DNA of 32,707 nt from Candidatus Bipolaricaulota bacterium (GTDB lineage: Bacteria; Bipolaricaulota; Bipolaricaulia; M55B111). A model generated the notes under the pieces. It searched no databases. It saw only the letters and a list, made by a program, of their open reading frames with translations, and was not told the DNA's origin. The DNA is taken from positions 1 through 32,707 of the forward strand of contig JAGXLB010000010.1 of assembly GCA_018334915.1 (NCBI GenBank). The letters are read 5' to 3'. This document shows, piece by piece, positions 7,114-12,616 of the stretch (positions are counted from its first letter, which is position 1; each line of letters opens with the position of its first letter). The position numbers and the translations under genes were made by a program.

Positions 7114-8217
7114 CTGGTTCGTCACAGAGCTTTAGTCGAATTTCTCGAGGAGATTGCTCCTCCACATCTGGAGTCCGACTGGGATAATTCCGGGACTCAG
7201 GTTAGTACCGGCCAGGAAAATATTAGTAAAATACTAATTGATCTCGACCCATCACTGGAATTGATAGACAAAAGCGTCACCAGAGAAGTAGACCTTGTGC
7301 TTACCCATCACCCTCTTATTTTCTCCCAGCTGGATAGCCTGGATCAGGATACCCTGACCGGTAAAAAGATTTTCACTCTGGTCCAGAATGGAACAGGATT
7401 GATCTCCATCCATACCCCGTTTGATCAATCGGAACGGGGATTATCCCAGGGACTGGCTGAAAGACTGGATCTCCATTCTACGAGCCCCCTAACAAGACTG
7501 GAAACGGGGAAACTGTTCAAACTGGAAGTATTTGTTCCCCGATCAGAGGAAGACTACCTGGTAGAAGCACTTACAGGTGCGGGGGCGGGGAAGGTAGGAA
7601 ACTATGAAGATAGCTACTATCGCTGGAAAGCGGAGGGCAGGTTCAAACCACTGAAGTCAGCCACTCCTCATCAGGGGCGAGAGAACAGGTCAGAGTCCAC
7701 GAAGGAAGTAAGGCTGGATTTTCTGGTGGAACCTAGTGCCAAAGATCAGGTAATTTCGGCTCTGAGACGGTCCCACCCTTACGAGGAACCCGGGTTCTCC
7801 CTGATAAAAACAGAAAGGTCAGAGCCCGGAGTTGGCCTGGGTCGCATAGGCAGGTGGAAGTCAGCCCGGGGAATCAAAGAGGCGAAATCCTTCGTGGCAG
7901 AAACCCTTGAAGTAGACGAAAAAGAAATGACCGTTTCCGGAACTCTATCAGGTCCCGTAAACTGGGTAGCTGCATCTCCCGGTTCCGGTGGATCAGTTGT
8001 AAGTCCGGCGGATAACTCAGGGGTTGATCTATTAATCACCGGTGAGTTGGATTATCACGAAAGACTGAAAACAAAGGAGATGGGTCTGACCGTAATAGAA
8101 GTAGGTCATTATCACTCTGAAAAGGTGTTTACTCCCTGGGTGGGAAATCTCTTACGGGATCGTTTCACCAGTGATGAATTACAGATAGAGTTTCACGAGG
8201 AGGGAACTGAGATTTGA
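7114..8217 (+). CDS. NIF3/YqfO-family protein (dinuclear metal, PII-like insert)
   Basis: About 367 residues of the conserved NIF3 (DUF34) family, often annotated as GTP cyclohydrolase I type 2-like; the cellular role is unsettled. The family N-terminus is clear (EFLEEIAPPHLESDWDNSG), as are the metal-ligand regions LTHHPLIF, SIHTPFD and, near the C-terminus, VGHYHSE. The middle, from KLFKLEVFVP to HPYEEPGFSL, is the PII-like insert of the long YqfO-type members. The frame is open from TTG 7033, but homologous N-termini begin just before RHRALVEF. GAGGTGAT (7102-7109) sits five bases before CTG 7114, so I take a CTG start; GTG 7105 is the alternative. The stop overlaps the start of the next gene (TTGA), implying coupled translation. 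Confidence 0.88.
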   Translation: MVRHRALVEFLEEIAPPHLESDWDNSGTQVSTGQENISKILIDLDPSLELIDKSVTREVDLVLTHHPLIFSQLDSLDQDTLTGKKIFTLVQNGTGLISIHTPFDQSERGLSQGLAERLDLHSTSPLTRLETGKLFKLEVFVPRSEEDYLVEALTGAGAGKVGNYEDSYYRWKAEGRFKPLKSATPHQGRENRSESTKEVRLDFLVEPSAKDQVISALRRSHPYEEPGFSLIKTERSEPGVGLGRIGRWKSARGIKEAKSFVAETLEVDEKEMTVSGTLSGPVNWVAASPGSGGSVVSPADNSGVDLLITGELDYHERLKTKEMGLTVIEVGHYHSEKVFTPWVGNLLRDRFTSDELQIEFHEEGTEI

Positions 8218-8915
8218 ACAAAAACGTGGAAAAACTTCTGAAACTTCAAGAAATAGATGACACAATCCGGAAAAAAGATCTCAGGATCGGCAAATTAGAG
8301 CAGAGGAAGGATAAGCTTGAAGAAGAAATCGACCTTTTAAAAGAAAAGGAAAAGGAAAGAGAAGAAAGATTGAAAAAATTAAAAGAAAAAAGCGAGGAAA
8401 AAAACCGGGAGGTCGACGAACTTCAGAACCAGATAGAAAAGTACCAGGAAAGACTGGACGAAGGAATTATTAGCTTCAAGGAAACTGAAGCACTCGAGGA
8501 AAAAATCGAACACTCAACTAACAGGATGGAAAAACTAGAAGACGAAGCAATCGATATAATGATGGAGATAGATAGAACAAAAGAAGAGAGAAAAAAACAG
8601 AAATCAGAAACTAGTGAAGCTATTAAAAAAAAGAAAGAAAAGATAGCCGACCTGGAAGATGAGAAGGAAAAGATGGCCAATGACCTCCAGGAGCTGAAGA
8701 AAGACAAGGAGGACGTTTTGGAAGGAATTCCAGAGAGGTTAATCAGTCAATACGATCGACTTAGGTCCGCAAACAATGATCCTGTAGTTCAGATCAAGAA
8801 CGGAGTCTGCCAGGGCTGCCAGATGTCCGTAAGCAAAAACACCATTAAGCGGGCGCGCGATTCTCAGGAGATAGCAACCTGTGAAAATTGTTCTCGAATC
8901 CTCTTCATCGGATAA
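8214..8915 (+). CDS. Coiled-coil protein with C4 zinc ribbon (DUF164 type)
   Basis: A 233-residue cytoplasmic protein. Residues about 20-185 are almost uninterrupted charged coiled coil (long K/E/R/D heptads). The C-terminal 37 residues hold two CxxC pairs (C199/C202 in CQGC and C223/C226 in CENC), a zinc ribbon typical of the PF02591 family. That family commonly sits next to NIF3, as here, and is thought to bind nucleic acid or protein partners, but no reaction is established. It starts with TTG overlapping the NIF3 TGA by four bases (TTGA), with GAGG upstream inside NIF3. The lysine- and glutamate-rich composition gives a base-skewed stretch that also creates long false frames on the other strand. 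Confidence 0.88.
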   Translation: MNKNVEKLLKLQEIDDTIRKKDLRIGKLEQRKDKLEEEIDLLKEKEKEREERLKKLKEKSEEKNREVDELQNQIEKYQERLDEGIISFKETEALEEKIEHSTNRMEKLEDEAIDIMMEIDRTKEERKKQKSETSEAIKKKKEKIADLEDEKEKMANDLQELKKDKEDVLEGIPERLISQYDRLRSANNDPVVQIKNGVCQGCQMSVSKNTIKRARDSQEIATCENCSRILFIG

Positions 8916-9631
8916 AGAGTTTGGTCTCTGCGGCTAGGTTAATTATCCCATTGACCCTGAGCCTCATTATCCTGGCCTCCTTACCTTCCCTCTCCATCTC
9001 CCTCCCGGATAGAATAGGCAGACTCAATGACTACGGAAATATACTTACTATGGAGAACCAGAGAAATTTACGGGAAAAAATCACCCAGTTGGAAGATAAA
9101 AAAATAGGGCTGACCCTGCTAATATCGACCCGTGACCCCTATCTTAATCCCGATATATTCGCCTCTAAAATAAGAGCTAAGTGGGGTATTCAGGAGGGAA
9201 TAAACGAAAACTTCGTTTTATTCGTTCAGGGGAAAGAGGGCTGGGCGGTGAGAACTTTCTTTACCCCAACCGTTTTGAACCTTTTTTCGTCCGAGGATTT
9301 TAAAAACTACCAGGAAACTCTGAAAAAACGAGCGAGTAGCGGTGACATCAGATCTGGGGCACTGTACGCAGTAAAAACAATTTACAGAAAAGCATTTCCG
9401 CCTAAAAAGAAAAAGGATCAATCCACCGAAAAATCGGGTGGGCTTAGTTTAGCCCACATCATTGGTGGAATAGTTGGCGGAGTTTTACTGATTACCGTAC
9501 TGGTCCGTCGGGAAGCTATGAAAAGGTGCCCCCAGTGCGGAAGTAGGTTGAATATATCGCGGGTCCATAACGAATTCACGGACGAAACTATAAAGAACTG
9601 CCCGGACTGCGGCTATACTGAAACGGAATAA
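8888..9631 (+). CDS. TPM-domain membrane protein with C-terminal zinc ribbon
   Basis: About 247 residues. An N-terminal hydrophobic segment (about 18-35) resembles a signal peptide. A TPM (YgcG-type) domain covers about 40-165, with LNDYGNIL, ITQLEDKKIGLTLLIST and a KWGIQEGINENFVLFV segment. A second hydrophobic segment at about 188-206 (HIIGGIVGGVLLITVLV) should be a membrane anchor, followed by a cytoplasmic-side zinc ribbon with CPQCG and CPDCG pairs. TPM proteins are linked to membrane protein quality control or repair, mechanism unclear. The TTG at 8888 overlaps the previous gene by 28 bases; TTG 8921 gives a tighter signal peptide but lacks a spaced SD, so the start is uncertain. It is co-directional with the NIF3 and zinc-ribbon genes, probably one operon. 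Confidence 0.82.
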   Translation: MFSNPLHRIKSLVSAARLIIPLTLSLIILASLPSLSISLPDRIGRLNDYGNILTMENQRNLREKITQLEDKKIGLTLLISTRDPYLNPDIFASKIRAKWGIQEGINENFVLFVQGKEGWAVRTFFTPTVLNLFSSEDFKNYQETLKKRASSGDIRSGALYAVKTIYRKAFPPKKKKDQSTEKSGGLSLAHIIGGIVGGVLLITVLVRREAMKRCPQCGSRLNISRVHNEFTDETIKNCPDCGYTETE

Positions 9632-9646
9632 CGGGGGTACCCGAAG

Positions 9647-10072
9647 TTGAAAGTGTCCATTTATCCAGCTGAAAAGATAAAGAAGTTGGCCTGGACTGCA
9701 ATATTTATCGTTTACGCCGGAATTATATTTTACGCCTCAATCCATCCCGTACAGGAAGGTGTACCTATTATAACCGTTCCCGGTGCTGACAAGCTAATAC
9801 ATGCCGGGGAATTCACCCTGTTTACGTTAATTGGCTATAAAGCAATTAGTTATTATACCGAGAGTGATGGAAGGTACAGAAGCCTTATTACTCTATCATT
9901 TTTTTACGGGGGATTAACTGAACTGGTCCAGATTTTCTTTCACTACAGGACTGCATCAGTATTAGACTGGTTTGCAGATATTTTCGGGATAGGGTTCGGG
10001 CTGATAGTGATACTCCTGATTGATGGTTGGAGAAAAAACCAGGACCGGAATTATACAGAACCACCTAGCTAG
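9647..10072 (+). CDS. VanZ-like integral membrane protein
   Basis: A 141-residue protein with about four hydrophobic segments (roughly 12-32, 53-72, 80-98, 107-127). It shows the VanZ-like pattern: GADKLIHAGEF early, LTELVQIFF and then SVLDWFADIFGIGFG. VanZ of enterococci gives low-level teicoplanin resistance; for the wide family of VanZ-like proteins the function is unknown, so resistance should not be inferred. The TTG start at 9647 lies eight bases after GGGGGT and 15 bases after the TPM gene. Its stop codon (10070-10072) falls inside the convergently encoded tRNA-Gln. Confidence 0.83.
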   Translation: MKVSIYPAEKIKKLAWTAIFIVYAGIIFYASIHPVQEGVPIITVPGADKLIHAGEFTLFTLIGYKAISYYTESDGRYRSLITLSFFYGGLTELVQIFFHYRTASVLDWFADIFGIGFGLIVILLIDGWRKNQDRNYTEPPS

Positions 10073-10139
10073 GGCGGGTGGATTCGAACCACCGGTCCAG
10101 GGACCAAAACCCTGTGCCTTACCCCTTGGCCACGCCCTA
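10069..10139 (-). tRNA. tRNA-Gln (anticodon TTG)
   Basis: A full cloverleaf reads on the minus strand. The acceptor arms are TAGGGCG and CGCCCTA, the D stem GCC/GGC, the anticodon stem CAGGG/CCCTG with loop TTTTGGT (anticodon TTG), and the T stem GGTGG/CCACC around TTCGAAT. U1-A72 with discriminator G73 is the usual glutamine identity set. CCA is not encoded. The 3' end overlaps the stop codon of the VanZ-like gene on the other strand. A TATAAT at 10163-10168, about 16 bases before the likely transcription start, may be its -10 box. Confidence 0.96.
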
Positions 10140-10172
10140 TTAAATTAAAAATAAAATAATATATTATATTCG

Positions 10173-10207
10173 GAAGCAGCTGACCTTAACTGTCCAAAAC
10201 TGCTTCG
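10173..10207 (-). terminator. Hairpin plus AT tail downstream of spoVG
   Basis: After the spoVG stop the minus strand has GAAGCAG, a 20-base loop and CTGCTTC, followed by a long A/T-only stretch (10141-10170). This could end spoVG transcription before tRNA-Gln. The loop is large and the tail is not a clean T-run, so it is a weak terminator at best. Confidence 0.35.
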
Positions 10208-10213
10208 CTCGGG

Positions 10214-10597
10214 CTAAAATTCGTCGGTGAAACTCAAGTCTTCGATTTCTTCCTCTTCTTCCTCTTCTTCCTCTTCTAAACCTTGCCCTCCGACGGTTTC
10301 CTCGGCAGAACTAAGATCTTCGGCTTCTTCTTCCGCTTCTTCACCAACTTCTTCCCTGTACTTTTTGAGAACTTTCTCTTCCAGCTCCAGCCTGAAATCG
10401 TTGTCTATGGGATGGGCGGTATCGCGATACTCGCCGTCCCCAACCTCTCTGCTCGGCATAGCCACGAACAGGCCGTTGCTACCCTCGATAACCTTTACCG
10501 AATGAATGATAAATACGTCGTCAAAAACGACAGAACAGAACGACTTTAAGTTCCCTTCGTCCTTCATCGGTCTTATTTCGACTCTAGTGATTTCCAC
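10214..10597 (-). CDS. spoVG: SpoVG-family regulator with long acidic tail
   Basis: A 127-residue protein. Residues 1-84 match SpoVG, a small nucleic-acid-binding regulator: EITRVEIRPMKDEG, FDDVFIIHSVKVIEG, LFVAMPSRE and DTAHPID. The rest is an acidic low-complexity tail with a run of ten or more glutamates before the end (LSFTDEF). Typical SpoVG proteins are 85-100 residues, so the tail is unusual. It starts with GTG 10597 preceded by AGGAGAGG seven bases away. SpoVG is found in many non-sporulating bacteria, and no sporulation gene is near, so sporulation should not be inferred. RNA or DNA targets are unknown here. Confidence 0.93.
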   Translation of the reverse strand: MEITRVEIRPMKDEGNLKSFCSVVFDDVFIIHSVKVIEGSNGLFVAMPSREVGDGEYRDTAHPIDNDFRLELEEKVLKKYREEVGEEAEEEAEDLSSAEETVGGQGLEEEEEEEEEEIEDLSFTDEF

Positions 10598-10750
10598 GGT
10601 AAAACCTCTCCTTTTGTCTATTCTTTTGGGTTGAAAAATGTTATCACACGGTTAACTCTATTTCAACAAAGGAGATACAGCCACTGAAATCACTGACCTG
10701 GAGTTGGATAGCGAGGCCAACAAAATCGAACAAATTTGGTTCTTTCCCCA

Positions 10751-10779
10751 TTGCCTGAAAGCGAGCCGTAATTCATAAA
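10751..10779 (+). promoter_or_regulatory. Weak candidate promoter reading into element copy B
   Basis: TTGCCT, 17-base spacer, CATAAA; each box matches four of six consensus positions. Transcription would start near 10786, immediately before the 5' arm of copy B, which would make the element an independent small RNA. This is inference from spacing only. Confidence 0.25.
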
Positions 10780-10801
10780 CATTTAGGTCATTTTGACCTC
10801 C

Positions 10802-10896
10802 ATATTGCCTTTTGCCACTTATATGGCAACTTATTTAACCTTAAAATCTTATCAGTAGAGGTAATCCGGCAGCCAGGTAAGCGACAGAGGGCAGAT
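10802..10896 (+). repeat. Structured intergenic element, copy B
   Basis: 5' arm 10802-10826, 3' arm 10873-10896. The stem is imperfect: about 20 aligned positions near the loop with three G-U pairs and three mismatches. The conserved 29-mer begins at 10853 (CAGTAGAGGTAATCC, then GGCAGCCAGGTAAG) and differs from copy C by one insertion and one substitution. The 5' loop half (GGCAACTTATTTAACCTT) also aligns with copy C (GGAAACTGATTTGACCTT). Homology with copy C continues past the stem: GGGCTA at 10899, CGGCGGTGAAA at 10919 and AACTGAG at 10931. Confidence 0.68.
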
Positions 10897-10959
10897 AAGG
10901 GCTAAAAGTTTAGTCCAGCGGCGGTGAAAGAACTGAGCCAAAGTTTGTAGCCCCGCTGG
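10897..10959 (+). repeat. Second conserved segment and hairpin of element copy B
   Basis: Hairpin arms CCAGCGGCGG (10915-10924) and CCCCGCTGG (10951-10959) pair over nine positions with one bulged C. The segment carries GGGCTA, CGGCGGTGAAA and AACTGAG, which recur in the same order and nearly the same spacing after copy C, so the repeated unit is probably about 150 bases, not 91-95. Confidence 0.5.
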
Positions 10960-11076
10960 GATAAATAAGCAATAGTTGCAAAATTTTTCAGGACCGGATA
11001 ATTTCAACAATGTCGGGGATCGGTAGGAATTACGAATCGAAATTTTCTACCCAATTTTCAAACAAGGAGGTTAATA

Positions 11077-11394
11077 ATGAAACTATATTCAACCGGTGAA
11101 GTAGTGGGGGAAGAGATCGAAACCAGCCTGGGCCTTGTACGGGGCAATACAATCAGAGCAAGAGGTTTTGGTAGAGATATACTTGCCGGACTGCGTAATC
11201 TGATCGGAGGCGAAATCAAGGACTACACTGAAATGCTGAACGATGCCCGGGACGAAGCTATTGATCGCATGGTAAAGGAAGCGGAGGAGATGGGTGCAGA
11301 TGGAATATTGGAAGTAAGGTTTACAACTTCCCAGACTATGGGTGGCGCCGCGGAGATTCTCGCTTATGGCACGGCAGTCAAATTCGAAGAGTAA
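11077..11394 (+). CDS. YbjQ/UPF0145 family protein
   Basis: A 105-residue cytoplasmic protein of the YbjQ (DUF74) family, which forms a small pentameric fold of unknown function, sometimes labelled heavy-metal-binding without strong proof. Recognisable segments are GLVRGNTIRARGFGRDI, the helix with LNDARDEAIDRMVKEAEEMGAD, then GILEVRF and EILAYGTAVKFE. Length is typical. The ATG has AAGGAGG seven bases upstream. It stands alone between a long intergenic region carrying element copy B and tsaB. Confidence 0.9.
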   Translation: MKLYSTGEVVGEEIETSLGLVRGNTIRARGFGRDILAGLRNLIGGEIKDYTEMLNDARDEAIDRMVKEAEEMGADGILEVRFTTSQTMGGAAEILAYGTAVKFEE

Positions 11395-11533
11395 ACCCTT
11401 TAGCCAGTCTGAATATCAGGGTTAAGTCCGGGATCATTGAACCTTCCTGTCCCCTCCATTAGAATTAAACAATTATTCTAAGGTACAGTAATTGGCTTCT
11501 TCCACTCCATTAACAATAGCAATTGAGGAGATA

Positions 11534-12220
11534 ATGCTTACCCTAGGATTTGATACAGCTACAGACCTCGGAACAGTCGGTTTAATCGACGAAGAGGACG
11601 TCATAGGAGAGTTTACCTTTGAGGCCGACGAAAGCCAGTCCGAAAGGCTTCTTTCCTCAATTGATCTGTTGTTGAAAGAGTCGGATCTAAAAATATCAGA
11701 CGTGGAGAAAATAGGTGTTTCAAGAGGTCCGGGTTCCTTTACGGGACTAAGAATAGGGATCAGCACGGCAAAGGGTCTCGCACACGGACTGGGAATTCCC
11801 CTGGTGGGCGTACCACTGACGACCTGCTACTACAAGAAGGTAGAATACTACCCCGGAGTGGTATATACGCTTATAAAGGACAGGAGAGACCTGGTATATT
11901 ATGCCGGGTTCAACAAAGACGGAAACAAAATGGGAGAAGAAGAATCTATTTCCGTCGGTGAAGCCAAAAAGAGGATAAGTCTCCAAAAGAACAATGCCAC
12001 TAAACCAGTGTTGCTGATTGGAGACGCCGTGCCAGAGCACAGAAATAAGTTTAACGGAATTGATAACGCTGTATTATCCAAAGGAGAACTAAACTACCCT
12101 TCAGGTCTGCAGGTGGCTTTTTTAGGTAGAGATATTCAAGGAGGGGAGGACGAACTGGCCTCTCTGGAACCACTTTACGCTCAGCGACCAATCGCTGAAA
12201 TAAATTGGAACTCAAAATAA
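11534..12220 (+). CDS. tsaB: TsaB, tRNA threonylcarbamoyladenosine biosynthesis protein
   Basis: A 228-residue ASKHA-fold protein. TsaB pairs with TsaD to transfer threonylcarbamoyl to A37 of tRNAs reading ANN codons. Signature segments are LGFDTATDLGTVGL at the N-terminus and SRGPGSFTGLRIGIS-TAKGLA at about residues 62-82. Length is normal for the family. The frame is open from 11492, but ATG 11534 is preceded by TTGAGGAG and gives the correct N-terminus. It is followed directly by rpmB (12 bases), so the two translation-related genes are probably co-transcribed. tsaD and tsaE are not in the window. Confidence 0.93.
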   Translation: MLTLGFDTATDLGTVGLIDEEDVIGEFTFEADESQSERLLSSIDLLLKESDLKISDVEKIGVSRGPGSFTGLRIGISTAKGLAHGLGIPLVGVPLTTCYYKKVEYYPGVVYTLIKDRRDLVYYAGFNKDGNKMGEEESISVGEAKKRISLQKNNATKPVLLIGDAVPEHRNKFNGIDNAVLSKGELNYPSGLQVAFLGRDIQGGEDELASLEPLYAQRPIAEINWNSK

Positions 12221-12232
12221 AAGGTGATAAAA

Positions 12233-12424
12233 ATGGCAAATAAATGCGAAGTATGTGGCAAAGGCTCCAGTTTCGGTAACGACGTAAGTAATTCAAACCA
12301 GCGAACGAGCAGGAAACGCAAACCAAATTTGAAGAAGGTTAAAGTATGGGAAAACGGAAAGAAGGTTCGGAAAACCGTATGCACGGATTGTATTAAAAGC
12401 GGTAAAGTAAAGAAGGCTATATAA
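12233..12424 (+). CDS. rpmB: 50S ribosomal protein L28
   Basis: A 63-residue ribosomal protein. The sequence begins MANKCEVCGKG and includes SNQRTSRKRKPNLKKVKV, typical for bacterial L28. Two CxxC pairs (CEVC at the N-terminus and CTDC near the C-terminus) mark the zinc-binding form. ATG 12233 follows AGGTGAT closely. The stop comes just before the convergent tRNA-Leu (a two-base gap to its encoded CCA). Confidence 0.95.
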   Translation: MANKCEVCGKGSSFGNDVSNSNQRTSRKRKPNLKKVKVWENGKKVRKTVCTDCIKSGKVKKAI

Positions 12425-12426
12425 CC

Positions 12427-12515
12427 TGGTGCCAAGGGCGGGAGTCGAACCCGCACGGTCCAAACGGACCACGGGATTTTGAGTCCCGCGCGTCTGCCAA
12501 TTCCGCCACCCTGGC
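12427..12515 (-). tRNA. tRNA-Leu (anticodon CAA)
   Basis: Class II tRNA with a long variable arm. The acceptor arms are GCCAGGG and CCTTGGC (one G-U pair), the anticodon stem CGGGA/TCCCG with loop CTCAAAA (anticodon CAA), the variable arm GGTCC-GTTT-GGACC, and the T stem GCGGG/CCCGC around TTCGACT. Discriminator A73 is the leucine determinant, and the 3' CCA is encoded (12427-12429), unlike tRNA-Gln in this window. Confidence 0.97.
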
Positions 12516-12524
12516 TGGAAGATA

Positions 12525-12553
12525 AGTATAGTTTGATCATTCCGGCAAGTCAA
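12525..12553 (-). promoter_or_regulatory. Promoter of tRNA-Leu
   Basis: On the minus strand TTGACT, 17 bases, TATACT, with the mature tRNA beginning nine bases after the -10 box. Both boxes match consensus at five of six positions; it is the best-looking promoter in the window. Confidence 0.7.
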
Positions 12554-12616
12554 CCATTCCTGACTGGATCTAAAATAGCGTAGATCAAAAATAAATCTTT
12601 GGGAGAAATTTTTATC

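Larger units (their letters stand above)
10598..11076. other. Intergenic region between spoVG and the YbjQ-like gene
   Basis: Nearly 480 bases between divergent genes with no convincing ORF. Contents are a perfect AGGTCA-TTT-TGACCT palindrome at 10785-10799, element copy B at 10802-10896, a second hairpin at 10915-10959, and a weak promoter-like pair before the YbjQ-like gene (TTGCAA 10976-10981, ATAATT 10998-11003). A further weak pair, TTGCCT 10751-10756 and CATAAA 10774-10779 with a 17-base spacer, points into copy B. No spoVG promoter stood out. Confidence 0.55.

Noticed and set aside
9647-10072. Calling the VanZ-like protein an antibiotic resistance gene
   Set aside because: No vancomycin or teicoplanin cluster is present and the family is broad and mostly uncharacterised.
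10227-10505. Serine-rich open frame opposite spoVG
   Set aside because: The poly-Ser stretch is the complement of the poly-Glu tail codons; SpoVG has the family motifs and a good SD.
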